Shown here: positions 16,240 to 25,898 of the stretch, piece after piece
How positions within the stretch are numbered: the first letter of the stretch is position 1
Layout: the number at the start of each line of letters is the position of its first letter
From: Pseudoclavibacter chungangensis
GTDB lineage: Bacteria > Actinomycetota > Actinomycetes > Actinomycetales > Microbacteriaceae
Reading direction: 5' to 3'
DNA: 64,000 nucleotides
Assembly (NCBI RefSeq): GCF_013410545.1
Contig: NZ_JACCFV010000001.1
Coordinates: forward strand, 3,162,001 to 3,226,000
Notes under the pieces: generated by a model
What the model was told of the DNA's origin: nothing
The model's input: the letters and a program-made list of their open reading frames with translations, nothing else
Database searches by the model: none
Program-made: the position numbers and the translations under genes

Positions 16240-18861
16240 TCAGGGCTGGGGGAGGCGGACGATCTCGGCGCCGCCGAGGCCGTCGAAGCGTGACGGTTGG
16301 CACGTCAGGAGCACGACCTGGGCCGTGCGGCCGACATCGCCGAGCACCGCGCCGAGCGAGCGCAGACGCTCGGGGTCGGCGAAGCCGAGCGTGTCGTCGA
16401 GCACGACGGGCGCGCCCTCCCCCGGGTCGACGAGCTGCGCGCACGCGAGCCTGCCCAGCAGTGCGAGCTGCTCGCGCGCGCCCGCCGAGAGCGATTCGAA
16501 CGGCACCGTGCGGCCCGCGAGGGTGCGCGACTCGATCACGAGCTCGGGACTCACCGTCACCGCGAAGTCCGAACCGAACACGACGCGCCCGAGCCGCTCG
16601 ATGCGCTCCGTGAACGGCGCCACGTACTTCTGCTGCGCCTCGTCGCGATGCCGTCGCAGCGCCTCGCGCAGGGTCTTCACGGCGGTCGCGGCACGCTCCG
16701 TGCGCTCGGCCGTCTCGGTCGCCGCGTCGAGTGCGGCACGCGCATCGGTCATGCGATCGTAGATGCCGCTCGCCGCACGATCGTCGACGAGCGACGCGAG
16801 CCGATCGACGGTGGAGCGCGTCTTCGCCAGATCGTTCGTCGTGCTCGTCACGAGCTCGTGCGCGTTCGTCCGGCGGATGCGGAGCGTCTCCGCATCGGCC
16901 GCGTCGAGCGCCGCGCGGTCGGTGGCGAGTTGCTCTCGTCGCTCCCCGAGCACGCGCTCGGCCGCGTCGACCTCGGCGTCGAGCGCCTCGTCGTCCCGCT
17001 CGAGGCGGGCCCGATCGAGTCGCTCCGCGATGCGATCGCGTTCGCCCTCGCCGTTTCGCAGTGCCTCGCTCCCCCGCACCCAGGCCTCGCGTGCGCCGTC
17101 GGCCGTCGTCCGCTTCGCGTCGACCGCCTCACGCACGCGATCGACCGCCGAGCGCGCCTCGTCGGCGCGAGTGCGCGCCTCGTCGGCGGCGGTCTCGAGC
17201 AGGGCGATGGCCGTCGCGTGCGCGGTCGGGCCGGCGTCCTCGACCGCCGACGCGGGACGACGAGCCTCGAGCACGGCGAGCCGCTCTTCGAGGTCGTTCA
17301 GATCGTTACCCCGCAGCACGGCCGTCAACTCCCCGGCGAGGCGGCGCTGCTCCGCCTCGGAGCGGCGTCGGTGTTCGGCGACGCGTCGCGCCGAGTCGAC
17401 GGAATCGACGTCGAGTTCACGCAGGGCGTCGGCACGCGCCCCGCGCGCAGCCGTCACGGCGCGTTCGAGTTCGGCCGGCGGTGTACCGGGGTGGACCTCG
17501 ACCGTCAGCACCTCAGCGAGCTCGACCCGAAGCGTGTCGTGCACCTCTGCCTCGAATGGCTCGCCACCGCGGATGCGCCTGCCGTCGACGGTCACGGAGC
17601 GCGTGCCGATCGGCTCGACGACGACCCGGGCGGTCGCGGCGGCCCGCGCGCTCTCCGCGACGCGCAGGACGGTCTCGAGTTCGACGAGGCGTTCGAGCGC
17701 CTCGTCGTCGACCGTCGCCTCGTTCGTCCGGGCCGCGGCCGCCCGACGCGAGGCGTCGAGCTCGTGGGCCCGGGCCACGCGCGCGCCGAGCTCCTCGTGC
17801 TCGGCGCGCTCGCGCTGCAGCCGGAGGTGCGTGGCTGCCTCGTCCGCCTCGTCGACGGCACTCGTGAGTTCGTCCTCCAGACGGGCCCGCTCGTCACCCG
17901 CCGCCCCGAGCGCCTGCTCGGCGCGTGCCCGCGCCTCGTCGAGCAGCTCGACCTGTTCGCCGAGCTCGGTGAGCCGCTCGCCGCGCTCGGCGAGTTCGTC
18001 GCGCAGCAGGCGCCGGTCGTCACGCGCCGAGACGGCCGCGTCGCGGACGCGCTCGGCATCCGTGACGCCCGCCGCGGAACGCTCGGCCTGCCGTTCGAGT
18101 TCGTCGATCGCGCTCGAGCGCTCGTCGAGTTCCGCGGCATCGGCCTTCGCCGCCGCGAGTCGAACGGCGAGGTCATCGAGGAGCCCGGACGCGCGTGCGT
18201 GCTCCTCGACGAGTCGATCGAGTTCGGCACTGTCCGCCTCGAGCGCCTCGACCGTGCGAACGGCCTCGTCGCGTGCGGCCAGGATGCGTGCGAAGCGGAC
18301 GCCGGGTTTGCCCGTCGGCGTGAAGTACTGCTCGAATTCCGTGTCGACGCGTGCGACGAGCTCGTCGTGGCCGTCGAACGCGCCGCTCGTGTCGTCGAGG
18401 GCCCGGTGCAGTGCCGAGACCCGCGCGAGGTCGGGGCGCTCGAGGGAGGTGCCCTGCACCACGTCGAGCGCATCGAGCAGGTCGAGGTCGACCGTCTCGG
18501 CGAGGATCGCGTTGAACCGCTCGTGGGCCTCGTCGCCCGAGCGCGGTTTCTCGTGCGGCGTGCGCACCTCGAGTTCGGTCAGGGGCGAGCGCAGCCATCG
18601 CTTGCGGTAGACGAGGTGGTACGGCCCCGTGCGCAATTCGAGTTCGACGAAGGGTCCGGTGTCGCGGCCGAGGGGCTGGACGTCGACGATGTCCTGTCGA
18701 CGCGAGCTCGACTTGAACCTGCGCAGGAGCCTGATCGCCTCCGCGACGGACGACTTGCCCACCTCGTTGGGCCCGGCGACGACCGTGACCCCCTCGCCGA
18801 ACGTGATGGTCGAATCCGTGACGCCGCGGAAGTCGCGCAGCGTGATGCGGACGAATCTCAT
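16240..18861 (-). CDS. SbcC/Rad50-like (YhaN type) SMC-family ATPase
   Basis: 873 residues. The N-terminal ATPase half has MRFVRITLRDFRGVTDS and Walker A VVAGPNEVGKSSVAEAIRLL (about 29-48). A very long coiled coil rich in Glu/Arg/Ala fills the centre. The C-terminal half has LSAGAREQLALLGRLACAQL (ABC signature) and VVLDDTLGFADPERL (Walker B), then VVLLTCQPSRF. The layout is that of Rad50/SbcC/YhaN, which with an SbcD/Mre11-type nuclease processes DNA ends and hairpins. ATG 18861 overlaps the sbcD-like stop, so the two are translationally coupled. No CxxC zinc hook is seen in the coiled coil, which favours the YhaN subtype. Confidence 0.88.
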   Translation of the reverse strand: MRFVRITLRDFRGVTDSTITFGEGVTVVAGPNEVGKSSVAEAIRLLRRFKSSSRRQDIVDVQPLGRDTGPFVELELRTGPYHLVYRKRWLRSPLTELEVRTPHEKPRSGDEAHERFNAILAETVDLDLLDALDVVQGTSLERPDLARVSALHRALDDTSGAFDGHDELVARVDTEFEQYFTPTGKPGVRFARILAARDEAVRTVEALEADSAELDRLVEEHARASGLLDDLAVRLAAAKADAAELDERSSAIDELERQAERSAAGVTDAERVRDAAVSARDDRRLLRDELAERGERLTELGEQVELLDEARARAEQALGAAGDERARLEDELTSAVDEADEAATHLRLQRERAEHEELGARVARAHELDASRRAAAARTNEATVDDEALERLVELETVLRVAESARAAATARVVVEPIGTRSVTVDGRRIRGGEPFEAEVHDTLRVELAEVLTVEVHPGTPPAELERAVTAARGARADALRELDVDSVDSARRVAEHRRRSEAEQRRLAGELTAVLRGNDLNDLEERLAVLEARRPASAVEDAGPTAHATAIALLETAADEARTRADEARSAVDRVREAVDAKRTTADGAREAWVRGSEALRNGEGERDRIAERLDRARLERDDEALDAEVDAAERVLGERREQLATDRAALDAADAETLRIRRTNAHELVTSTTNDLAKTRSTVDRLASLVDDRAASGIYDRMTDARAALDAATETAERTERAATAVKTLREALRRHRDEAQQKYVAPFTERIERLGRVVFGSDFAVTVSPELVIESRTLAGRTVPFESLSAGAREQLALLGRLACAQLVDPGEGAPVVLDDTLGFADPERLRSLGAVLGDVGRTAQVVLLTCQPSRFDGLGGAEIVRLPQP

Positions 18862-19985
18862 CGGGCACCTCCCGCGAGCCGGTAGAGCAGTCCGAGCGCA
18901 TCGCCCGCGGCCGCCGCGTCGTCGCCCTCCCGGGCGGCGCGCTCCACGAGTTCGTCGAGCGCGGCGCGCGCGAAGCCGCCGAGTTCGAGATCGGCGAAGT
19001 CGTGCCCGTCGGGGACGACGACGAGATCGGTGTGGCGCGCCCAGTGTTCGAGCCGCGCGAACACCTCGCGCTTCTCGTCGAGCATCGCATCGAGTCGCGC
19101 GGCCGCGGCGGTCGACAGCGTCCCACCGAGTGCGAGCCAGACGGCCGTGCGGTCCTTGTCGGACAGCTCGTCGAGGCGACGTTCGAGCGCGTCGACGTCG
19201 TCGGCCGAGTCGAGACGGGCCTCGACCGTCGTGAACCGCCACCGGCCGACGTGCACGGGCTCGATGGTGACGGCGTCGCCGTCGAGGTCGACGACGAGCA
19301 CGTTGCCCGGGTCCTCCTCGCGCCGGGCCGTGACCTCGGGGGTACCGGGGTACCGGATGCGCTCGTCGACCTCGGTCGTCGAGTGACGGTCGCCGAGCAC
19401 CACGAAGCTCGCACGACCGTCCGAGACGACCCGGCGGAGCGCGTCGACGTCGATCGTCGCGACCGAGTCGCGATCGGGCGCGAGCGTGCTGACCGCGCCG
19501 TGCCCGGCGATCACTCGGACGATCCCGTCCGGTGCCGCTTCGAGCGGTGCGCACGCGGCCGCGACGAGGTCACCCGCGGGCCGCTTGGAGAACCACGGCG
19601 CGCCCACGACCTCGACGCCCGGGACGACCTCGAGCGGCGTCGAGTCCCGCAGGACCCGCACGTGCTCGGGCACCCGCTGCGTGAACGCGTCGGCGTCGTA
19701 GATGGACGAGGCGTCGAGCGGATCGTGGTTGCCGGGCAGCAGCACGACGGGGACGTGCACGGCGCGCAGGGCCTCGAAGGTGCGCGCGAGGATCGCGCGG
19801 TCGAGCTGGTTCGACTCGAACACGTCGCCGCACACGAGCACGAACGCGGCACCGTGCTCGTCCGCCACCTCGCCGATGCGGACGATCGCGTCGAGTCTGG
19901 CTCGTTGATATCGGGCGCGGGCGTCGTCGTCGAGGAAGTGGGCCGTCATGCCCAGCTGCCAATCGGCGCTGGCGATGAAACGCAT
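18858..19985 (-). CDS. SbcD/Mre11-like metallophosphoesterase nuclease
   Basis: 375 residues from ATG 19985, chosen because GGGAGA lies 6 bases upstream; an ATG four codons earlier has a weaker site. Metal-binding motifs appear in order: ADWQLG (D8, with Gln where many homologues have His), GDVFES (D54), GNHD (N86, H87, D88), AGHGA and GDRHST. This is the calcineurin-like nuclease partner of the downstream Rad50-like ATPase; the stop overlaps its start. Expected role is DNA double-strand-end processing. The Gln at position 10 appears to be common in actinobacterial members, from memory, so it need not mean loss of activity. Confidence 0.88.
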   Translation of the reverse strand: MRFIASADWQLGMTAHFLDDDARARYQRARLDAIVRIGEVADEHGAAFVLVCGDVFESNQLDRAILARTFEALRAVHVPVVLLPGNHDPLDASSIYDADAFTQRVPEHVRVLRDSTPLEVVPGVEVVGAPWFSKRPAGDLVAAACAPLEAAPDGIVRVIAGHGAVSTLAPDRDSVATIDVDALRRVVSDGRASFVVLGDRHSTTEVDERIRYPGTPEVTARREEDPGNVLVVDLDGDAVTIEPVHVGRWRFTTVEARLDSADDVDALERRLDELSDKDRTAVWLALGGTLSTAAAARLDAMLDEKREVFARLEHWARHTDLVVVPDGHDFADLELGGFARAALDELVERAAREGDDAAAAGDALGLLYRLAGGAR

Positions 19986-20075
19986 CGTGTCTCCCATCCG
20001 GGGGTGTTCCCCAAGCCTATTGATCCGGGATGTCGCGTGGTCCCGGCCGTCACGGGGGCGGGCGAGTGTGCCGGG

Positions 20076-21215
20076 TCACCGGTGCCCCCAGTGCCACGGC
20101 GGCCCGTCGAGCGGCCCCCACCCCTCGACGTGCGTTCCCGCGCCGCGGTTCACGAGCTCGTACCGGTCACCGCCCTGCGCAACGAGCGCCGCCGCGAGCC
20201 GTTCGGCGTGCGTCACCACCATGACCTGGCTGTCCGCGCACGCGGCCGCGACGAGCGCAGCGAGCGGCTCGAGCAGCTCGGGGTGCAGGCTCGACTCCGG
20301 CTCGTTGAGCACGATGAACGGGGCCGGCCGCGTCGACAGGAGTGCAGCGCACAACAGGAGGTAGCGCAGCGTCCCGTCCGAGAGCTCCTCGGCACCGAGC
20401 GGCCGGAGCAGGCCGGGCTGTCGCACCCGGAGCGCGAAGACGCCGTCGTTCGCGACAACCTCGACGCGCGTGCCGGGGAAGGCGCGGTCGACCTCGCGGT
20501 CGAGCGCGGCGCCGCCGCCCGCCTCCTGGATCGTGCGCCAGACCGCTGCGAGATCGTGCCCGTCGTCGGCGAGCACGTGGCTGCGCGTGCCCGGCCGCGG
20601 TCGCCGCGCCGGAGCGCCGGCGTCGGCGCGGAACGAGTCGTAGAACCGCCACGATCGCAGCATGCGGCGCACGCCCAGCAGCTCGAGCCCGGCCTCGGCG
20701 TCGGCCAGATCGGTGAGCAGCCCCTCGTCGGGTGCGAGCCACTGCTCGACCGTGCGCCACGTCCGGTCACGAACCCGCACCGTTCGCCCCGCGCGGTCGA
20801 CGACGAGCGACGCAGGCTTCGCGACGGGCCCCGCGAACACCTGTTCGCGCTTGAGTTCCGCATCGCGACCGAAGAGGCTCTCGCTGTTGGGCACCGGGAG
20901 CCCGAGATCGACGAGGTAGCCGAGCTCGTCGGTCGCCGCGCCGAGCAGGAGCGACACCGGCCGCGTGCGGCGCGTGCCCTGGGCGCCGGCGCCGGACGGG
21001 GACTCGGGCCCCGCCCACAACACGGAGTCGAGGCCGCCCGAGGCGATGAGCTCGCTCGCCGCGCGGCCGCTCCCCGCGGCCGCGAGCAGGCGCACGGCCC
21101 GATACAGGTTCGACTTGCCCGCACCGTTCGCACCGGTCACGACCGTGAGCCGCCCGATGGGCAGCGCGAGATCCACGAGGGATCGGTACCCTGACACAGC
21201 GATGGTCTGCAGCAT
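20076..21215 (-). CDS. AAA family ATPase, RecF/AAA_21-like
   Basis: 379 residues. Walker A GANGAGKSNLYRAVRLL near residue 28; signature-like LSDGTLRYLLLCAALL and Walker B FIVLNEPESSLHPELL in the C-terminal third; then MVVTHAERLAAAL. The single-chain ATPase with an N-terminal VSGYRSLVDLALPIG resembles stand-alone OLD/RecF-type AAA_21 ATPases. No TOPRIM or nuclease domain is attached, and none is encoded next to it except the SbcCD-like pair. DNA-related function is inferred from family only. It is divergent from the DUF4190-like gene. Confidence 0.8.
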   Translation of the reverse strand: MLQTIAVSGYRSLVDLALPIGRLTVVTGANGAGKSNLYRAVRLLAAAGSGRAASELIASGGLDSVLWAGPESPSGAGAQGTRRTRPVSLLLGAATDELGYLVDLGLPVPNSESLFGRDAELKREQVFAGPVAKPASLVVDRAGRTVRVRDRTWRTVEQWLAPDEGLLTDLADAEAGLELLGVRRMLRSWRFYDSFRADAGAPARRPRPGTRSHVLADDGHDLAAVWRTIQEAGGGAALDREVDRAFPGTRVEVVANDGVFALRVRQPGLLRPLGAEELSDGTLRYLLLCAALLSTRPAPFIVLNEPESSLHPELLEPLAALVAAACADSQVMVVTHAERLAAALVAQGGDRYELVNRGAGTHVEGWGPLDGPPWHWGHR

Positions 21216-21293
21216 GCGGGAACCGTAGCCGTCACGTCCGACACCGCACCCGGCGTCGGGATCGCCGCGGACGCGAAACCGGGAGGGGCGGGA

Positions 21294-22097
21294 ATGAGCG
21301 AAGGCGCCGAGCTCGCCGCGACCCCGCCGCGGGACGCGTCACGGGACGAGTCGCAACCGCCGTCATCGCGCGACGTGGGATCACCCACGTCCGCCTCCCC
21401 CGCACCCGCATCGCCCGCACCCGCATCGCCCGCGCCCGCGTCCGCATCCGCATCGCCCGGCCCGGCCCCATCCGATTCCGCATCACCGCCCCACCCCGCG
21501 CGTGCCTCGACGCTCGCCTGGATCGCGCTCGCGTTCGGGGCGGTCGCGCTCGCCGTGGGCCTCCTCCCCCACATCGGCGCCGCCGCGCTCGTCCTCGGCT
21601 TCACGGGCGTCGTGATAGGGGTGCACGCCGTCGTCCGCGACGCCCACCGGCCGCGCGCGATCGCGGCGAGCGGCGCCGTCCTCGCCGTGGCGGGCATGCT
21701 GCTCGGCGTCGTGAACCCGTTCGTGTGGGGCACGATCCTGCTCGAGGACGAACGCACGTTCGACGTGCAGGTGACGGTCGGTGTCGACTGGACCACGAAG
21801 CGGGTGCCGAGCGTCGTGACCGCCCAGCTCCCCTGGACGGCCGACTCGAGCTCGGCCGTCACGACGCTCCCGTGGACGAGCTCCGGCTCCGTCACGGCGC
21901 CCCGGACGGGCGGCGACTTCCTCGGGCTCGGCGCCGACTACGGGATCAGTGTGGACGTCACCGTCGACCCCGACACGTCGACGGGCTCCACGGTCGTCCC
22001 GGACGACCTCCTGTACTGGTGCGAGATCGAGGTCGACGGCGAGGTCGTCGTGTCGACCGCGGACCTCGGCAGCACGCACTGCTCGTGGGGTGCCTGA
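21294..22097 (+). CDS. DUF4190-like membrane protein with exported C-terminal domain
   Basis: 267 residues, ATG after GGGAGGGGCGGGA. The N-terminal ~75 residues are Pro/Ala/Ser-rich, encoded by a 15-bp tandem repeat around 21407-21450 (PAPAS units). Two to three transmembrane helices follow (LAWIALAFGAVALAVGLLP; AALVLGFTGVVIGVHAVV; AIAASGAVLAVAGMLLGVV), the layout of DUF4190-type proteins. The C-terminal ~110 residues would lie outside: beta-rich, with two cysteines (LLYWCEIEVDG, STHCSWGA) that could form a disulfide. Function unknown. Confidence 0.75.
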   Translation: MSEGAELAATPPRDASRDESQPPSSRDVGSPTSASPAPASPAPASPAPASASASPGPAPSDSASPPHPARASTLAWIALAFGAVALAVGLLPHIGAAALVLGFTGVVIGVHAVVRDAHRPRAIAASGAVLAVAGMLLGVVNPFVWGTILLEDERTFDVQVTVGVDWTTKRVPSVVTAQLPWTADSSSAVTTLPWTSSGSVTAPRTGGDFLGLGADYGISVDVTVDPDTSTGSTVVPDDLLYWCEIEVDGEVVVSTADLGSTHCSWGA

Positions 22098-22181
22098 CCG
22101 GCCGGACACGTCACGTGGTCGGCGCGGACGTCACATGCGGCCCGCGATCGGCGGCCCGCGAGCGCCGCCGACGGCGTGTCG

Positions 22182-22231
22182 CTTCATAATCCGTCACGAA
22201 TTCCGTCGCCGCACGACTCGGACCGTACGGT
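22182..22231 (+). promoter_or_regulatory. Promoter motif shared with the CMD operon (copy 1)
   Basis: CTTCATA at 22182-22188, CGTCACG at 22192-22198, then GTACGGTCGAG starting at 22225. The same elements occur with identical spacing at 29244-29297 upstream of the CMD gene (CTTCATA, 3 bp, CGTCACG, 26 bp, GTAGGTTCGAG). A -10-like TACGGT and an upstream activator-type site fit. It lies 90 bp before the substrate-binding protein start. Confidence 0.6.
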
Positions 22232-22320
22232 CGAGGCACACCGTCCCATCGGTCCGGCCCCGGTCGCACGCGCGCCCCGCACGCGCGTCCCGGCCCGACA
22301 CGTCTCCAGGAGAGTCGCAC

Positions 22321-23967
22321 ATGTCACGTTCCAGAAGCACGCGCGCGTTGATCGCGGTCGCGGTCAGCTCCGCCCTGCTCCTCGCGGGCTGCTCCGCGGG
22401 GCAGACCGGCGGGGGCGGCGCGACCGAGCCCCAGACCGGTGGCACGCTCAACTACCTCGAGCACCAGCCGCACACGAGCCTCTACCCGCCGTCGGGCGGC
22501 TTCTACCCCAACGGCGGCATCGTGAACAACATCACGGACCGCCTCGTGTACCAGAACCCCGAGACGCTCGAGTTCGAGCCGTGGATCGCGACCGACTGGG
22601 AGAGCAACGACGACGCGACGGAGTACACGTTCAACCTCCGCAGCGACGTGACGTTCTCGGACGGCACGCCGCTCGACGCGGACGTCGTCGCGAAGAACTT
22701 CGACCTGTACGGTCTCGGCGACCCGGACCGCGCGCTGCCCGTCTCGGAGGCGATCAACAACTACGAGCGCAGCGAGGTCGTCGACGCCGACACGGTGAAG
22801 TTCTTCTTCACGGCACCCGCGCCCGGCTTCCTGCAGGCGACGTCGACGATCAACTCCGGCCTCGTCTCGGACGCGACCCTCGACCTCTCGTTCGAGGGCT
22901 TCGGCCCCGGCAACTCGCAGAACATCATCGGCTCCGGCCCGTTCACGATCTCGGGTGAGGAGATCGGCACGCGCGTCGACCTCGCGGCACGCGAGGACTA
23001 CGCGTGGGCACCGCCGAGTTGGGAGAACCAGGGCCGCCCGTACCTCGACGGCATCACGATCACCGTGACGCCCGAGGACAGCGTCCGCGTCGGCGCACTC
23101 GTCTCCGGCCAGGCCGACATCGTCCGCAACGTCGAGGCGCAGGACGAGGCACAGGTCGAGGTTCCCGGCTACTCGATCCTCGCCGCCCAGACGAAGGGCG
23201 TGAACAACGGCCTCAGCCTGCGCATCGGCAACGAGAAGCTCAGCGACATCCGCGTCCGCCAGGCGATCACGGCGGGCATCGACCGCCAGGCCGTCATCGA
23301 CACGATCTACAGCGCGAACTACCCGCTCGCGACGTCGGTCCTGAGCTCGTCGGCGCCCGGCTACGTCAACACCGAGGAGTACTTCGCGTACGACCAGGCC
23401 AAGGCGAAGAGCCTCCTCGACGAGGCCGGTTGGGTCCCGGGTGCCGACGGCATCCGTGCGAAGGACGGCCAGAAGCTGACCCTCGTCGTCAACGAGGCCG
23501 CGCCGCAGCCGCGCTCCTTCGAGGCACTCACGCTCATCAGCCAGCAGCTCGCCGAGATCGGTGTCGACCTGCAGATCCTGAAGGCCGACGCGGGCACGTA
23601 CGCGGAGGCGATCCTCGACGCCGACCAAGTGCAGATCTACCACTCGATGGTCGGCCGCACGGACCTCGACGTCATCAAGAGCCAGTTCTACTCGTCGAAC
23701 CGCAACGTGCTGCTCAACAAGAACAACAAGACGGGCGAGATCGTCGACCCGAAGCTCGAGGAACTGCTGCTCGCCGTCGCCTCGACGCCGGCCCCCGACG
23801 CGCGCATCGCCGCGAGCCAGGCCGTGCAGACGTACCTCGCGGAGCAGGCCTACCAGATCCCGCTGTTCGAGGAGCCGCAGGTGTACGGCCAGGCCGACTA
23901 CGTGCACGGCTTCCAGACCGAGTCGATCGCGCGGCCGATCTTCTCGCAGGTCTGGCTCGACCGATAG
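22321..23967 (+). CDS. ABC transporter substrate-binding lipoprotein, family 5 (KPN_01854-like)
   Basis: 548 residues, ATG 22321 after CAGGAGAG. A lipoprotein signal peptide is clear (RALIAVAVSSALLLAGC, lipid Cys at 24). The mature part is an SBP_bac_5 (DppA/OppA type) protein: GGTLNYLEHQPHT at the mature start, ITDRLVYQNPETLEFEPWIATDW, VTFSDGTPLDADVV and QAITAGIDRQAVIDTIY are family landmarks. It captures the ligand outside the membrane. With the LLM, CMD and alkylhydroperoxidase genes downstream, it fits the KPN_01854 type of binding protein I recall in such clusters. Ligand unknown. A perfect 19-bp hairpin follows the stop. Confidence 0.92.
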   Translation: MSRSRSTRALIAVAVSSALLLAGCSAGQTGGGGATEPQTGGTLNYLEHQPHTSLYPPSGGFYPNGGIVNNITDRLVYQNPETLEFEPWIATDWESNDDATEYTFNLRSDVTFSDGTPLDADVVAKNFDLYGLGDPDRALPVSEAINNYERSEVVDADTVKFFFTAPAPGFLQATSTINSGLVSDATLDLSFEGFGPGNSQNIIGSGPFTISGEEIGTRVDLAAREDYAWAPPSWENQGRPYLDGITITVTPEDSVRVGALVSGQADIVRNVEAQDEAQVEVPGYSILAAQTKGVNNGLSLRIGNEKLSDIRVRQAITAGIDRQAVIDTIYSANYPLATSVLSSSAPGYVNTEEYFAYDQAKAKSLLDEAGWVPGADGIRAKDGQKLTLVVNEAAPQPRSFEALTLISQQLAEIGVDLQILKADAGTYAEAILDADQVQIYHSMVGRTDLDVIKSQFYSSNRNVLLNKNNKTGEIVDPKLEELLLAVASTPAPDARIAASQAVQTYLAEQAYQIPLFEEPQVYGQADYVHGFQTESIARPIFSQVWLDR

Positions 23968-23973
23968 CCGACC

Positions 23974-24016
23974 CACGCGGCTGCGGGCCGGTCACCGACC
24001 GGCCCGCAGCCGCGTG
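23974..24016 (+). terminator. Perfect 19-bp intra-operon hairpin after the binding-protein gene
   Basis: Arms 23974-23992 and 23998-24016 are perfectly complementary with loop CACCG. It lies between the binding-protein stop and the permease start and has no T-tract, so it more likely attenuates read-through or stabilises the upstream mRNA than ends all transcription. Confidence 0.75.
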
Positions 24017-24066
24017 CCCGTTCCCGTGAACCGCCACCCCTCATCCGCCCGATTGGACCCCATTCG

Positions 24067-25008
24067 ATGAGATACGTCCTCGGCCGCATCGGCCAGGCGC
24101 TGATCGTGCTGCTCGTCGCGTTCACCGCGGCGTTCGTCCTCCTGCAGGCGATGCCGGGGGACGCGATCATGATCAAGTTCGAGAACCCCGAGCTCGGGCT
24201 CTCGCAGGAGCAGATCGCCGCGCTCCGGGAGAGCTACGGCGCCGACACGCCACTGCTCACGCAGTACGTGCACACGCTGTTCGGGTTCCTCGGCGGCGAC
24301 TTCGGCTACTCGATCCAGAACGGCACACCCGTCAAGCAGCTGCTCGGCGCGGTGCTGCCGAACACGCTGCTGCTCGCCGTGCTCGGCTTCATCGCGGCCG
24401 TCGTGCTCGCCGTGCTCGTCGCGCTGCTCGCGAGCCTGCCCGCGTTCGCGAAGGTCGCCGAGTTCATCCGCGCGCTGCCGTCGCTGTTCATCGCGGTGCC
24501 CGTGTTCTGGCTCGCGATCGTGCTCATCCAGGTGTTCTCGTTCCAGCTTCGCCTCGTGCCGGTCATCAATCCCGGGCCGATCGAGGGGCTCATCCTGCCC
24601 GTCCTGACGCTCGCCGTGCCGATCTCGGCACCGCTCGCACAGATCCTCATCCGTTCGATCGACGAGGTGCGCGCGCAGCCGTTCATCGCGGTCGTTCGCG
24701 CGAAGGGTGCGAGCCCGTGGTGGATCCTCAGCCGCAACGTCGCGAAGAACGCGATGCTCCCGACGCTCACGATGGCCGGCGTGCTGTTCGGTGAACTCAT
24801 CGCGGGCGCCGTCGTGACCGAGACGGTCTTCGGCCGCTCCGGGATCGGCCGCATCACCGAGCAGGCGGTCACGAACCAGGACACACCCGTGCTGCAGGCG
24901 GTCGTGATCGTCTCGGCGTTCGCGTTCGTCGCCATCAACCTCGTGGTCGACCTGCTGTACCCCGTCCTCGACCCCCGGCTCGCCCGCACGCAGGGGAGGC
25001 GCGCATGA
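24067..25008 (+). CDS. Peptide-type ABC transporter permease (DppB-like)
   Basis: 313 residues, about six transmembrane helices. The start MRYVLGRIGQALIVLLVAFTAAFVLLQAMPGD is typical of DppB-type permeases, and the cytoplasmic EAA-like loop is visible around FIAVVRAKGASPWWILSRNVAKNAMLPTL. It forms the membrane channel with the next gene, which it overlaps by ATGA. Confidence 0.93.
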   Translation: MRYVLGRIGQALIVLLVAFTAAFVLLQAMPGDAIMIKFENPELGLSQEQIAALRESYGADTPLLTQYVHTLFGFLGGDFGYSIQNGTPVKQLLGAVLPNTLLLAVLGFIAAVVLAVLVALLASLPAFAKVAEFIRALPSLFIAVPVFWLAIVLIQVFSFQLRLVPVINPGPIEGLILPVLTLAVPISAPLAQILIRSIDEVRAQPFIAVVRAKGASPWWILSRNVAKNAMLPTLTMAGVLFGELIAGAVVTETVFGRSGIGRITEQAVTNQDTPVLQAVVIVSAFAFVAINLVVDLLYPVLDPRLARTQGRRA

Positions 25009-25898
25009 CCATCGCACCCGACACGAAGCCGGCAGGCGACCCCGTCGACGGCGGGGCCGCGGTGAAGACCCGCGTGCGCCCGACGGTGCTCGAACGCCTG
25101 CGGAAGCTCAGGCCGACGCTCGTCCTCTCGTACCTCGTGCTCGTGGTCGTCGTCGCGTGGGCGTTCCTGCCGGGCCTGTTCGCGCCCTACGACCCCATCG
25201 CGGGCTCCGGCCCGGCGCTGCAACCGCCGAGCGCGGAACACCTGTTCGGCACCGACGTGACGGGGCGCGACATGTTCTCGCGCGTCGTCCACGGCGCGAT
25301 CCACTCGCTCTCGGGCGCACTGCTCGCCGTCTCGGTCGGCTTCGTGCTCGGCACCGCGATCGGTGTGCTCGCGGGCTCGCTGCGGGGCATCATCGACGAC
25401 GTGCTCATGCGCATCGTCGACGTGCTGCTCGCCGTGCCGTCGCTGCTGCTGTCGCTCTCGATCATCATCATCCTCGGCTTCGGCACGACCCAGGCGGCGT
25501 TCGCGGTCGGGATCACCTCGGTCGCGGCGTTCGCGCGCCTCTCCCGCTCCGAGGTCGTGCGCGTGCGCGGCACCGACTACGTCGAGGCGGCGTTCGCGAG
25601 CGGCGGCCGGTTCTTCCCGGTGCTCGCGCGGCACGTCCTCCCGAACTCGCTCACGGCCGTGTTCGCACTCGCCGCGCTCCAGTTCGGGACGGCCGTGCTC
25701 GCGATCTCGACGCTCGGGTTCCTCGGGTACGGTGCACCGCCGCCGACCCCCGAGTGGGGGCTCATGATCGCCGAGGGCCGCGACTACGTGGCGACGTCCT
25801 GGTGGCTCACGCTCCTGCCCGGCCTCGTGGTCGTGCTCGTCGTGATGAGCGCCAACCGCATCAGCGCGGCCATCGCGAAGAAGGGGCGGATCGAATGA
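25005..25898 (+). CDS. Peptide-type ABC transporter permease (DppC-like)
   Basis: 297 residues, about six helices. DppC landmarks: APYDPIAG near residue 63, HLFGTDVTGRDMFSRVVHGA, and the EAA loop RVRGTDYVEAAFASGGRFFPVLARHVLPN. The N-terminus is extended (~40 residues, basic) before the first helix. It overlaps the upstream permease and the downstream ATPase by ATGA, so all three are coupled. Confidence 0.93.
   Translation: MTIAPDTKPAGDPVDGGAAVKTRVRPTVLERLRKLRPTLVLSYLVLVVVVAWAFLPGLFAPYDPIAGSGPALQPPSAEHLFGTDVTGRDMFSRVVHGAIHSLSGALLAVSVGFVLGTAIGVLAGSLRGIIDDVLMRIVDVLLAVPSLLLSLSIIIILGFGTTQAAFAVGITSVAAFARLSRSEVVRVRGTDYVEAAFASGGRFFPVLARHVLPNSLTAVFALAALQFGTAVLAISTLGFLGYGAPPPTPEWGLMIAEGRDYVATSWWLTLLPGLVVVLVVMSANRISAAIAKKGRIE

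Noticed and set aside
16297..18885. 862-codon plus-strand frame over the sbcC-like gene
   Set aside because: Antisense shadow of a coiled-coil gene; the minus-strand gene has Walker A, signature and Walker B motifs in order.
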